Shown here piece after piece: positions 36,701 through 45,896 of a DNA stretch of 64,000 nt (positions are counted from its first letter, which is position 1; each line of letters starts with the position of its first letter). The notes below the pieces were generated by a model. The model saw only the letters and a list, made by a program, of their open reading frames with translations, did no database searches and was not told the DNA's origin. This DNA is from Dendrophyllia cribrosa (taxonomy: Eukaryota > Cnidaria > Anthozoa > Scleractinia > Dendrophylliidae), in contig JAJLRJ010000014.1 in assembly GCA_024195265.1 (NCBI GenBank), positions 16,992,459 through 17,056,458 on the forward strand, written 5' to 3'. The translations under genes were made by a program, and so were the position numbers.

Positions 36701-39700
36701 CTTGGCGGGAGAAGGACCTCTGCAGTCTCCCTGAGGGTCAGTTCTCCCATGGGAGGGCTCATACAACGCATAAATGTTCGCGGGTTCATGGTTCTCCATA
36801 CACATACCCATATTAAATTACTTTTGTGACCATCTAGAAGCTGTTAATTTTACAGCTGAAAACAAAAGATATAAATAATAAACAATAGTTATGTACCCTA
36901 TTTAAAAACCCAACAGTATAATATTTATTTCTAACTAGACTCCAGATATATCAGAACCCATTTCATCTGACTTGCAAAAATGCAGGTTTACATAATGTAG
37001 GTGTCTACTGTAGAGTGGTCTTCAGTTGAGTGTTCAAAGATTGCTTTTGTTTTGCATTACTACGCATTGTGATTGGCTAAAATATCTCGCACCACCATAG
37101 TTAATCGAGGGACTGGTTATCAAACCTTGCAGACTTCAATGGCGATAACAAAGGAGCTACAATTTATGTTGAACCGTACTTTATCATGTACATCTTTTGT
37201 TTTTTTACCACATGCTATGACTGAATAACTTAATAGCACCATTTCTATTGGTCATTTGCTCGAACAATAGTTCAACATCTATTGTGTTGTGCACAGTCAA
37301 GGCCGAAAAACAATAACAAAAACATTGAGCAAATACATTTCTCAGGTTTCATTTTATGAACAATCCAACAACAACAACAACAACAATTTATTCAACAACA
37401 AACAATCACAACAATGTATTCTTAGTATAATAATGGAAGAGTTGAATGATTTGTTTGCCCTGCAAATAGCTGGAACAAAACAAGGGGCAAAACAAGTCCA
37501 AGGTAAAACCAAAACCAATCGTGTGCATGGCGTCACCGATATGTATTTGCTTTTAGTTCTGATTGGTTCATTGGATTGTTTGTGTCTGTTGTGATTGGCT
37601 ACACTCAAGTGAAATCCGCTCTAACATGTGGGTGCCAGTTTGGTACTAGTTTTTATTTTGAAAAACATTTTCAGATAAGAAAATGGGCGGCACCATCACT
37701 GTGGGAGATTTTATACAAGGAGCAAAAGAAGGTACAGTGTAAAGATATCAAAAATTACAGGTGTAAAAATAACTATGCTTGTTTACCTTTTTATTTGTAC
37801 ATTCAGAGGGAAAGTAACTTACAAATTTCTCTTTCTTGCCCCCATTTTATAGCAGTAGTGGGGAGAAATTGTTAACCCTTCCAACTCCCAAGAGTGCCAA
37901 ATATAAAAATTCAAGCAAAATCCCAAATTTCTTTTTGTAAAATATTGAAAAACAAATGGTACCATGCAAAAGTACTGTTGAAGAGGTTTCATTTGAATGG
38001 TCACACCAAAGGATTTCGTCCACAGAATCAAAAGTTAGAACAAATGGTACCATGCAAAAGTACTGCTGAAGAGGTTTCATTTGAATGGTCACACCATAGG
38101 ATTTTGTCCACAGACTCAAAAGTTAGAACACATGGTACCATGCAAAAGTACCGCTGAAGAGGTTTCATTTGAATGGTCACACCATAGGATATCATCAACA
38201 GACTCAAAAGTTAGAACAAATGGTACCATGCAAAAGTACTGCTGAAGAGGTTTTATTTGAATGGTCGCACCATAGGATTTCGTCCACAGACTCAAAAGTT
38301 AGAACTACACTACACGCTACATTTTTTACTCTAAGCAGCATTGTCTCTCCCTCGTGATTCATAAGAATAATTATTGTTTTATACGTAGTTGTTACACTTC
38401 AACCAATTGACTGATTGTCAAGTTAGGACTTCACAAATGCTTTTCGAGTCTCAGAAATGCCGGAAATGGCATTTCAGAGGGTAAAATCAGAAAAAAATTT
38501 TCTCATGACCTCTCTGATAGAATGGGCAACAATATTATAAGGAGAAATTTGATGTTGATCACTATTGTGGCTTAAAGGGTAAACAAAGAAAAATTGGACC
38601 ATTATTTTTACATGCAAATGTGACTTTTGTCTTTTCCTAACGACAGGGTGTAGCTAAAGACAGATCTTTCTCAGATCTCTTCATTACTGACCCTCATCAG
38701 CCTGTTTACTTTCAGGATTTTCGTTGAGTATTTCCGACATATTTCTCATTAATTATTATTGTGGTTATTGACAGCTTGCTCCAAGGAATCTCAATCTTCA
38801 CCATATCTATGCTTGGATGCAACTTTCATAGCAGTTTTATTAAAGGAAGGATACGGATTCACAGAGGATAGGAAGTTAACGGTGAGTATCAAGCATAAAA
38901 AGTTTGGCTCGTCAGGTGGGCGCTTAATTTTATCTCCCAACAATACAAAATGTTGGAAGATAAAAAATTACTACAATCGGCTTAGAGCATTTTTCAATCG
39001 AATGTGAAAAGTATTTACACAATTGCTTTGGTTTTTTATTGCAACGCTTTGTGATTGGCTAAAAAATCTCGCGCCACTTTCTCGACCAATCAGAAGTAAA
39101 ACCAAAACCCATCGTGACTTGCTCGCACGCGTTTTCCCGTGCTTGGCGCGCCGACATGTAATTGCTTCGAGCTCTGATTGGTTCATTGGATTGTTACGAC
39201 TGCTGTGATTGGTCAGAGTGATTACTTTTTTTAAATTTTATTTTACGACACTTAATTCAGAACTGCTCTTATTCAATCTTTAAGTTAAAGCGACTACACG
39301 AAAATTCGAAAAAGAAAGTTATTTAACCTTTTCATTCCCAGAGTGAATTGTGGAGACGAAATCCAGTGGTGTGACCATTTAAATGAAACCTCTTTGACAG
39401 TAGTTTGGTACTAATTTTTTAATATTTTACAAAATGAAATTTGGGTTTTTTTTCTTCTTGAATTTTGCTTTTTTGGCAATCTTGGGAGTTAAATGGTTCA
39501 TATTACTTACTTCGGTGTTGTTCTAAGTTTTCATTTTTGCAAAATTGCAGTTATTTTTCCTCCCTTGTTTTTTTTTTCTACTTTCAAGAACAAGACTTAG
39601 TTTAAGTGTGTTTTGTTTCAATTGCAGCTTCGAATGAAAATAGATGATGTTGAAATCAGCTGGGCGTTAGGTGCGACTCTTGATCTGTTTGAAAAGATGA

Positions 39701-39705
39701 CGTAA
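21792..39705 (+). CDS. ENTPD6: Ectonucleoside triphosphate diphosphohydrolase, ENTPD5/6 type (13 exons)
   Basis: Thirteen coding exons join without a phase error into 450 residues: 21792-22086, 24152-24231, 25217-25360, 25527-25641, 30707-30795, 31024-31103, 32584-32651, 33785-33872, 35088-35167, 36337-36408, 37675-37731, 38775-38881 and 39628-39705. All five apyrase conserved regions are present: DAGSTGSR (81-88), KATAGLR (154-160), DGTDEGLYAWITVNF (195-209), LDLGGGSTQ (225-233) and SWALGAT (436-442). YLGLGLMAAR and GFSDCEKQA are also family-typical. Such enzymes hydrolyse nucleoside diphosphates (mainly UDP/GDP) in the ER/Golgi lumen, supporting glycosylation. Residues 41-59 (MTLFFVSLAVLSCIMFCCV) form a membrane anchor after a basic 40-residue head, a type II layout favouring ENTPD6 over ENTPD5. 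Intron 2 uses a GC donor. A later ATG (residue 25) is an alternative start. Confidence 0.93.
22505..22705. mobile_element. CAGTCAAACCCTG MITE in ENTPD intron 1
   Basis: The ends 'gcagtcaaaccctgc' and 'cagggtttgactgta' are inverted over 201 bases, with 'atggac' and 'attaacagg' internal blocks reminiscent of the TACAGTGGAACCCC family. It belongs to the CAGT-ended, TA-target class. Confidence 0.65.
22703..22885. mobile_element. Adjacent TACAGTCGTCGAAGCTCC element, partial
   Basis: A second CAGT-type end starts at the shared TA where the previous element stops. It continues with repeated motifs of the type 'ctgtaagtggacac', 'ctcctgtaagcagac' and 'ctcccataagcagat'. The right end was not found. 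The internal motifs resemble the array at 63.1-64 kb. Confidence 0.45.
23280..23880. repeat. Degenerate tandem repeat, intron 1 of ENTPD
   Basis: Three imperfect copies of 'aaattcacagtatcc...ccttct...ttctgggga' occur near 23385, 23665 and 23800, separated by T-rich sequence with 'acaatttttac' motifs. It is an old diverged repeat with no coding content. Confidence 0.4.
24232..24233 (+). other. GC splice donor of ENTPD intron 2
   Basis: The exon ends AAG and the intron begins GCGAGT, with acceptor 'tttgcag' at 25211-25216. Phase demands this boundary. GC-AG introns are a known minor class, and the strong AAG exon end is typical of them. Confidence 0.7.
25715..26335. mobile_element. hAT-like MITE with ATTATGCGATTTT subterminal repeats
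   Basis: The ends 'cagggcttctgatattacg' and 'cgtaatatcagaagtcctg' are inverted, flanked by similar 'tatatg' sequence. Near both ends the motif 'aattatgcgatttttt' is repeated several times. CAGGG ends with subterminal repeats fit hAT-type transposons. The interior frame at 25799-26164 has no transposase motif. Confidence 0.65.
26355..27898. mobile_element. 1.54-kb element with 31-base TIR and GCGTTCC arrays
   Basis: The ends TACAGTACCGGACAGAAGTA (31 bases in all) are perfect inverted copies at a TA target. Just inside each end is a short array of 'gcgttccattttgcgttccc'. The arrays have the same orientation at both ends instead of being mirror images. No transposase frame is visible inside. 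It occupies part of ENTPD intron 4. Confidence 0.75.
28227..28667. mobile_element. GGCCTGGTTCAGA MITE with TAA duplication
   Basis: Inverted ends of about 42 bases start GGCCTGGTTCAGACGC and finish 'ctgaaccaggcc', flanked by TAA on both sides (28224-28226 and 28668-28670). Internal 'ccgaacttaa' motifs repeat. The TWA duplication and GGCCTG start suggest PIF/Harbinger. Confidence 0.75.
29167..29841 (+). mobile_element. M88-family MITE with amplified ~88-base units
   Basis: Starts TTAACCCTTTAAGAGTGCC and ends near 'agtgaaagggctaa'. The centre is a tandem array of about six units of roughly 88-95 bases, each with 'catgcaaaagtactg', 'tcacaccataggattt' and 'cagactcaaaagttagaac'. It lies in ENTPD intron 4. 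Expansion of the unit inside a MITE is the notable feature. Confidence 0.75.
30091..30297. mobile_element. Family S MITE, copy 2
   Basis: TTAACCCTTTAAGCCC at the left and 'ttagggttaa' at the right. Its content is the reverse complement of 20829-21040 ('aaatttctccttgtaatat', 'caatttctccccactactt'). It sits in ENTPD intron 4, 400 bases before exon 5. Confidence 0.7.
30825..30985 (+). mobile_element. M88-family MITE, single unit
   Basis: 'aaactcccaagagtgtcaaa', 'aaaatattgatcatgaaaaa' and 'atggtcacaccactggattt' match the family. It lies only about 30 bases downstream of ENTPD exon 5, within the 228-base intron 5. Confidence 0.6.
31182..32287. mobile_element. CCTCGAATAAT element carrying a nested MITE
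   Basis: The ends 'tatttccttgaataatta' and 'attattcgaggaaataa' are inverted, and subterminal 'ccctcgattaattgcccc' blocks occur near both. The outer left arm is interrupted at 31197-31429 by another MITE and resumes as 'gcaatccctcgattgatgcc'. It occupies ENTPD intron 6. Confidence 0.65.
31197..31429. mobile_element. TTAAAGGGGCAGTATCAC MITE, copy 2 (nested)
   Basis: TTAAAGGGGCAGTATCAC and 'atgatactgcccctttaa' are inverted, with TTAA on both sides. It is inserted into the left arm of the 31182-32287 element. Related to 11288-11666. Confidence 0.75.
33017..33172. repeat. Palindromic element, TTATGGATGCATG type
   Basis: The arm 'gtgcaaccatcgagttatgg' and its reverse complement ending 'cgatggttgcac' flank a mid-section with a further stem ('gagttgct'/'agcaactc'). 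A CTG-rich run follows immediately (33172-33215), then a second short 'gagttatggatgcatgc'. It is a foldback element in ENTPD intron 7. Confidence 0.6.
34431..34893. mobile_element. TTAAAGTGCCTATCACCCC foldback MITE, copy 1
   Basis: TTAAAGTGCCTATCACCCCT at the left and 'aggggtgataggcacttta' at the right are inverted and TTAA-bounded. The inverted arms extend inward past 'agagatttgaatttacaaaa'. A related copy lies at 40496-40872. It lies in ENTPD intron 8. Confidence 0.75.
35262..35636. mobile_element. TACAGT element with 21-base minisatellite core
   Basis: The 30-base inverted ends share 'ctcaaatgtaagttaccacc' and begin TACAGT (TA target). Nearly the whole interior (about 35381-35605) is a tandem array of a 21-base unit, 'gagaaacgagacgcatctc' plus two variable bases. 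The lysine- and serine-like peptide on the minus strand is only this repeat read as codons. It lies in ENTPD intron 9. Confidence 0.75.
36560..36830 (-). repeat. GC-richer block of possible repeat origin
   Basis: A block of higher GC content than its surroundings in ENTPD intron 10, open on the minus strand for 73 codons (36590-36811). The peptide matches no family I recognise. It may be a fragment of a dispersed repeat; no second copy is visible in the window. Confidence 0.25.
37022..37620. repeat. 'gtgattggctaaaatatctcgc' repeat, diverged copy
   Basis: Blocks 'gattggctaaa', 'ccaaaaccaatcgtg' and 'ctgattggttcattggattg' occur in the same order as at 39010-39240. A CAA microsatellite sits at 37366-37385. 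It ends just before ENTPD exon 11. The CCAAT-like motifs come from the repeat and need not be promoter elements. Confidence 0.45.
37872..38315 (+). mobile_element. M88-family MITE with amplified units, inserted in family S MITE
   Basis: Begins TTAACCCTTCCAACTCCCAA and contains four to five units of about 88 bases, each with 'aaatggtaccatgcaaaagt'. The sequence before it ('gtagtggggagaaattg') and after it ('aaggagaaatttgatgttga' near 38540) is a family S MITE split at its internal TTAA. It lies in ENTPD intron 11. Confidence 0.7.
39005..39240. repeat. 'gattggctaaaaaatctcgc' repeat
   Basis: Contains 'acaattgctttggttttt', 'gcaacgctttgtgattggct' and 'gctctgattggttcattgga'. Its left part recurs in reverse at 62050-62125 and a diverged version is at 37 kb. 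It lies in ENTPD intron 12. Confidence 0.55.
39325..39500 (-). mobile_element. M88-family MITE, reverse copy
   Basis: Reverse complement of the family: 'aaatccagtggtgtgaccat', 'aatattttacaaaatgaaat' and 'cttgggagttaaa'. It has one unit only. It lies about 130 bases before the last ENTPD exon. Confidence 0.55.
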
Positions 39706-39776
39706 CATTGGTGTAACGTTGGTGTAACATTGGTGTAACATTGGCGTAACATTGGTGTAACATTGGCCGTAACATC
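39701..39776 (+). repeat. 11-base minisatellite spanning the ENTPD stop codon
   Basis: About six copies of GTAACATTGGT follow one another. The TAA stop of ENTPD lies in the first copy. Array length changes would alter only the 3' UTR. An AATAAA at 39935-39940 is a candidate polyadenylation signal for this gene. Confidence 0.75.
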
Positions 39777-39934
39777 AGTTCCAAGCCGTGATTAACAAGA
39801 AACATCAAAATGTGATGTCACGAAAGAATCAATTTATTTATTATAAGAAATTTTGAACAAATTCTCTAATTTGACGTCAATAGCTGTAAAAATTTGCTGT
39901 ATATAAATAAGGTTTTTTACACTATTTTCAAAGG

Positions 39935-39940
39935 AATAAA
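39935..39940 (+). terminator. Candidate ENTPD polyadenylation signal (AATAAA)
   Basis: AATAAA lies 230 bases after the ENTPD stop codon, giving a plausible short 3' UTR. Position is the only evidence. Confidence 0.35.
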
Positions 39941-40017
39941 TTAGGTAGAAAAGCAGGAAATACTTTTACATAAATACTAAAATGTGGGCAAAGAAGATAC
40001 AGAAACAATTAACTTTT

Positions 40018-40128
40018 ATAGCGCGAAAGCGCGCGTGATATCCCCTTATTCTTAGCCGACGAGGCCGTAGACTGAGTCGGCTAAAATTAGGCGCTATCAC
40101 GCAAGCTTGAGCGCAATAATACATTGAT
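40018..40128. repeat. GC-rich inverted-repeat block
   Basis: An inner hairpin TTAGCCGAC...GTCGGCTAA sits between outer partially paired arms 'atagcgcgaaagcgcgcgtg' and 'tatcacgcaagcttgagcgc'. It stands out in an AT-rich region. No RNA family is recognised; a foldback element is likely. Confidence 0.45.
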
Positions 40129-40495
40129 AACAAAGCACAGTTTGAAGAAAAAATATCGAGGCCGGTCCGTCATTTTTGCATTCTCTTGCTAAAATGCGAA
40201 ATTTACCTCCATCGTTGGATATACGTCATGTAGACCTAGCGTATATCGATAACTTTTTGACCATATTTTGGCAGTGTATCAATGTGTTGAATTATATTAA
40301 AATACAAAAATATGTGCACAGTGGCCAAAGTAGCTCACTCTGAGCTTGCCATACATGTGTGTAGGTTAAAGGTACCATGCAGTCCCTACTGCGCATGCAC
40401 TGTTTTGTGAGACTCACACGGACTCACACGATGGAATGTCAGGTTACCTTCCACTTTACTACAGAAAACATCCGTTGAATGTGCCGCTGGTGATG

Positions 40496-40872
40496 TTAAA
40501 GTGCACCTAACCTCCAATTTTTTTTTCCTTTTAATCAACTCAATGTACGTTGAAAAGTCGAATAGTAAAATATTTCTTGTTTTTAACGTCGCGTTAGTGA
40601 GTTATAGAGATTTGAATTTACAAAATGCTAATTAGATGACGTCAAATCAAGACTTTACCATTATTTCTACTTCAATTCACTATACGCAGTTCACAGCTTA
40701 AGGATAATCAATTTAAGAAATACTAAATAAAAACTGGTTATAGTCAATTGATTTGTAAAAAAATATTACTTGGAGGTGGAAACAAGTAGTTGTGTAATAA
40801 ATGATTCTTGATTTGACGTCATCACTAACGCAACGTTAAAAACAAGAAATATTTTACTATTCAATTTTTTAA
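40496..40872. mobile_element. TTAAAGTGC foldback MITE, copy 2
   Basis: Shares 'gagttatagagatttgaatt', 'caaaatgctaattagatgac' and 'tattacttggaggtg' with 34431-34893. The left TTAAAGTGCACC is clear; the right end has lost its outer arm, leaving only a TTAA in T-rich sequence. Confidence 0.65.
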
Positions 40873-41456
40873 CTTTTGCTTCAGCACCGCTTCTTTCGAA
40901 CTTATCGACAGTAGAATAGAAGCGTACTTTTGCAAGCTTTCCCATCCATAATGGCGGACATTCATCGTTTGATAAAAACTTGAAATTTGCGTCATGTTAG
41001 CAGTCACAGAATGTAACGTATCGTCAAAATAAAAACAATAAATGTAAATGAAGTCCAAGTATGCGCACTTGGGACTGCAGGTTCCGAACCGAACGGCTAA
41101 TTAGATGATTTTTTTTCTATTTCAAGACAATATAAAGCAAGCTCTTGTCCTTCAGATTGCTACCACATTTAATATTAAACATCAGCCCAAAATCTCGCGT
41201 TTTTTGTAAATATACTATAAAGTACAAATAAAGTAGTTGTTGTTGTTGCAAAATACAAAAAGATGTTCAACGGATTTATTTGCCACATCACACAAAGAAC
41301 ATAAAGATGACGAAACTATACCAATTTTATGTAAAAAGGCATTGGTGGCTAGAAATCTATTTAACAGTTTATATTGAAATTCACGCGATTTTGTATCGAG
41401 GTCACTCGGTAGGGTAAGCTATAAATTTCTTTCCAGTTTAAACTGTCATTTTCAAA

Positions 41457-41813
41457 TTGTTCGATATATTTCTTTTGAGCGGTAGGTTGGACCATGACCC
41501 TGTCCCGAGACTTTGGGCTGAAGTTATTAAATGTTGTAGCGATCTGGGTGTAGTCATAAACAATCTTTCAGATAAGGATATATTATTTGGTATACAGGAA
41601 TGTGAAGACAATCTATTCATGAATCGGCATATTTTGTTAGTTGATAAACAGTATATCTATGATTGTAGACGCACCAAAACAAACCCTGGTCTCAGAGTTT
41701 TTGTGGCACGACTCAATGCAGTGTATCAAATAGAAACTATCATTGCTAAATCGCGAAACAAAATGTCCATTCATTTACGGAAATGGAGTAAACACTGTAA
41801 CAACAAAAACTAA
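41457..41813 (+). pseudogene. LINE reverse-transcriptase protein, C-terminal remnant
   Basis: The 118-codon frame includes RLWAEVIKCC, ILFGI, HILLVDKQYIYDCR and IETIIAKSRNKMSIHLRKW. Order and spacing match the C-terminal region after the zinc-knuckle-like segment of L1/Tx1-type LINE proteins ('ILLAK.YIY.CR'). Upstream domains are missing and sequence before 41457 is not in frame, so this is a dead 5'-truncated copy. Confidence 0.6.
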
Positions 41814-42298
41814 TCGTGAATGTCGACTCTTGGCATGCAGTTGCTGATAAATATTTTGGGGTCGGTAAAGCAAACCGTCTAGAGGAGGGGAGGGTCCCGA
41901 TGTTTTGAATTCACGAGTTGGCTCATAGAAACCTTTGAATTGGCCAAAAATTGAACGATCGTTGGCGATCATATGGTAATAAATCAGCCTTAAGATTCCT
42001 TATTAAATTCCTTTGTGCTTGCCACGCAGGTTAGGAGTCTTAATATTTTGTATATAGAGTATAACTATGTGGCTATGCAGAGCGACTCGTTGCCCGATTA
42101 ATAGACTTATCTGTTCTATTTTTTTAAAATGCTTGCAAGAAAGGATCTCTAATGGGACTCTGTCTATGAGAGGGGTAGGTGCGATAATTTGTCAACAAAT
42201 GGCATTGCATCAGATGATAAAAATAAACTGCACTTGTGCTTATTCCAGTATTTATTCACACAGCTTTGTTTATGTGTATAGATAAATTGAACCCGGTA

Positions 42299-42480
42299 TA
42301 GACCACTTTCATAATGGCGGCCGATTTATTATTCTTTTATATGTATGTTAATTAGTCTCACTGGCCTCGGTAACATGTGCAAAATTCAAAAGAATTTTTA
42401 CTCTAAATGAGGCCAGTGAGGCTAATTAACATACATATAAAAGAATAAATAAATCGGCCGCCATTATGGAAGTGGTCTAT
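42299..42480. mobile_element. 182-base near-perfect palindrome, TATAGACCAC type
   Basis: ATAGACCACTTTCATAATGG at the left is mirrored at 42461-42480, and pairing continues inward through 'ggcggccgatttatt' and 'tatgtatgttaatta'. Both arms contain ATGGCGGCC. Flanking TA suggests a Tc1/mariner-like target. Confidence 0.75.
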
Positions 42481-43924
42481 TGTAATAAAATAACATTAGA
42501 ACCCATGACATTCCGAGAACCGGAAGTCACGAGTATGAGTCAACTCATGACCTTCCGAGCACCGGAAGTAATAAGCACGAGTCTCCGACGAAACACACAT
42601 ACGACTTTTCTCATTTGAGTAAGAATCGGGATTGTTACTGGCAAAATACAAAATATATGCACAAGCCTTATGCACTGGTCAGTGGAATTGCCAAGGAAAG
42701 TTTACAGCCGTTCGATAAAAGGAGTAAAAATGTGCATGTTTGTCCCCGTCAGCTATAACTCGTTCAACGCTTCGAGTATTCACGAGTTAGAAAAGGGTTT
42801 GGGACTGGGAAAGGCCCGGGGCGGGCCTCTTGGTCTCTTGTCTTTTCTTTAGCTTCAAATCTGGTTTCCAAATCACTGTCATACTTTTGATTTTCTTTGT
42901 TCAAACTTGATAAAATAATTAGTAATAAGTTTAAGCACCAAACCCTGCGATTTAAGATTACTGAGATCTATTCCTCAAAGTCTTACCAATAAATGTTTCA
43001 GCCCTCAAGTTGTATTGGATCGCCAGTCATTAATTTTACAATTGCTGTATTCCGTGTACGTTTTCACACCATCCTCGACCTCAAAATCAAACCTGATGTC
43101 CATTTGAATGTTGTTACAAAGTTGCCTCATTTTTTGACTCCAAACCAAAATTCCCCAGTCATACTTCCGAATCCTTTTGTGTAGGCATCCCAATTCCGAA
43201 AAAAATTCACGAAACCATCAAATCGGCGCATTAAGACAGTCCAGCCCCCGCCAGTGGTCTCTTGATTGCAGTATGCGCGGAAAGGACCCATTTAGTTCAT
43301 TCAGGAGTGGGATCCACTCGATAGCTACCGCTGGCCAAATAACCAGCTTCCATAAGTTCTTTGCAGTTCTTCAGAGCTTAGAGAACAAAAATAAAAATGT
43401 GGTTAAGCATTTAGTCTCAAAGGCAGCAACAATTAAAAGAAAAACAAATAGTACTTTAAGGATTTCATCCACAGACTTAAAAGTTTGAACCACCTTGTAC
43501 AGCATAATAAACAGTACCACAGGAAAGTACTGCTCAGTAGCTTTCATTTGAGGTAAATGGAGGGTCATAGGTCCATGATAACCGTCACGTCACCAAATGA
43601 AGAAAACATAACGAAGGGAAATGTTTCTTAGACCTAACGAGGGAAAACCTAACGAGGGAAAACTTGTTTTAAAACAGCTTTACCAAATGGAGTACATGTA
43701 TGTTTGTCGTTCTAAGAGCGTGTTGCGCGAAAGATAAATGTAGTACATGTATATTCCTCGTTCTAAAAGCGTGTTGCGCGAAAGGTAGCTGGAGTATATG
43801 TATATTCCTGAATTTCTCTTATTCTACGGGCAAAAAGTGTTAAACTCACTTTTTTCCTGTAACTTAATTTTTGAGGTAATAACATCTTCATCAGACAGAT
43901 TTAGCAAAGACAACGTGACGTGAG

Positions 43925-45821
43925 ATGAAAACGGCGCGCGCACAAGGAATAACAGATAAAGACTGGGTCGACAACGCCGTCGCGTTGCGGGTGAGTAATT
44001 AATTAAAAGAACCTATTTCTCGATAAATGTGGATGGAAAGGGAGGTGGGTGGGGCGCCGGGCATCGTGTTTCACGGAGACAATTCATAAACGTTTATCAA
44101 CTCTCTCCCTCTCCCCTCTCCAGTAAAAAGCATCTGGGAGCAAGGAAATTCGGCTTTATTCGTACAGATTTAAACTCTTGGCTATTAAAAACAAGTTTTG
44201 CGAGACCATGCTTAGTTTCAATTAAAGGTATCTACACTTGCAGCTTTTGAATCACCAGCTGAAAGGTCAATTTTGACGGGAAATTATTTCCGAGAACAAT
44301 TGCTTCCACGTAGAACTGTGGAAAATGTTTTTTTAAAAAAGAAATTCTTATTTGAATTGCAAATGCACAGATTAATCAACAATTCATTATTCATTTTTTT
44401 CTTCGCACCTTTACCACGAAGAAAGCGAAGGAAGCTGACATGTTGACAAATAATTCTAGATTGCAAACGAAACTTCAACTGAACTTTAATGTTGTTCGAG
44501 ATGAGGAACAGAGTCATCTGCCCCAGCATGCAGACCACAACATTTTCTGAAGCGAAGGTTTATTTTGTCAACACGCCGATGAATGACGATAACTTTAAAA
44601 CGTCTTCTAAAACTACGTACTTTAGGTAAGAAAAATATTATATTGTTCTATAGTTGTCTTGCAGCATTTATTGAGGGTTGTTTTCAAGCCGAATGGCTTA
44701 AACGGTCGATTGGTTTAGACTCTACTTTGTTAGTCTGCAACTGAAATGTCAGCCACCATAAATTAAACAAGTGTAGGCTAAACTGTACAATAGAGGTTTT
44801 GCACGGCAGCCATGTTGCATGGCAGGAACAATGAAAATTTTTTGCATTAGAAAGAACATTCTTTCCCATAGGGAAAAGAATCTATTGTTCCTGCCATGCA
44901 ACATGGCTGCCGTGCAAAACCTCTATACCCGGCCACTTATTTGCGTCTCGTTGAATAAGAATGGATCATTTTGTTTTCATATGACTCGTTATATAAAACG
45001 TTCTGGGATATGTAACTGATAAGTGGCCGGGTATTCTAAAATCGCTCCGGTCAATTTTTCTCAGACCGTGAAATAGTTGGTACACTTTAAAAAGTTAGTA
45101 GATCTTATTTCCATTGTTTTCTTTTGTGTTTATTTGACTATTATACACTAACTACTAGAAACTGTTTCACAAACTGAGGAAAATCACTCTATTAAGTTAG
45201 TCTACAACTAAAATTTCAGCCACATTTAACAATTGCCTCTTAAATAATCGGGTGTATAGTAAATAACCGTTGTATGGTTTGAGAAACACACAGACGATCA
45301 GTCTGGTACATAATATCTGGTATGTTGCTATTGCAAAATATGGCAAAATAAATCGCGGCTGAACAGTAGAACACCCGGGCATTTCATTGAATATTAATGA
45401 ATGGTTTTGGCTTTTGTTTTCGTATGTCTTGTTTTTCAAAACGTCGTCATGGGATACGTAAATAATGGGCCGGGTATTCTAAAATCGCTCCGTCTCAGTG
45501 GGAGCGACTAAAAGCATAATCGTAAGAGCTATAATTGACATAATCATAATAATAATAATTAATCTCCAGCGGGTCAATTCAATAATGCTATGACGATCCG
45601 ATCAGACAACAAATCTCCCTTGAAAGAAGTTTGGACCAGAGATGGTGTGGGTGGAGGTTTAAGTCCCGTTTTACTTCCGGCCTACGATTCTTTAGTTTGA
45701 CAGAATCTTTACCAAGCGAATACGTATACTTACGTAATACTTTTCTTTTATTAGGTTAAACGCAGAAATGAGAAATCAAGGCAGAGCTTCCGTCAATTTC
45801 GAAATGATAATGTTGAAGGAG
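43925..45821 (+). CDS. Candidate 5' exons of an unrecognised gene
   Basis: A possible first coding exon, 43925-43990, starts MKTARAQGITDKDWVDNAVA and ends CGG before GTGAGT. A second at 45755-45821, preceded by the strong acceptor 'tacttttcttttattag', gives VKRRNEKSRQSFRQFRNDNV and ends at GTGAGT. Both are phase 0 at their junction, so they join cleanly into 44 residues. The intervening 1.8 kb holds foldback elements. I found no convincing third exon (phase 1) and no family match, so the gene may be larger, or the pairing may be coincidence. Confidence 0.3.
44789..44937. mobile_element. Palindromic element with GCCATGTTGCATGGC arms
   Basis: 'atagaggttttgcacggcag' (arm continuing to 'ggaacaat') is mirrored at 44893-44937. 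Directly adjoining, 44938-45033 is bounded by 'ccggccacttat' and 'ataagtggccgg', a second inverted pair, so two foldbacks lie side by side. Confidence 0.65.
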
Positions 45822-45896
45822 GTGAGTTGATTGATAAGTTTTAATCAGTGACTTTTATAGTGGGGGATTAAAAAGAAAAGAACGAAAACGGAGTTG

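Noticed and set aside
36590..36811. 73-codon minus frame in ENTPD intron 10
   Set aside because: No recognisable domain and no splice context; kept only as a possible repeat fragment.
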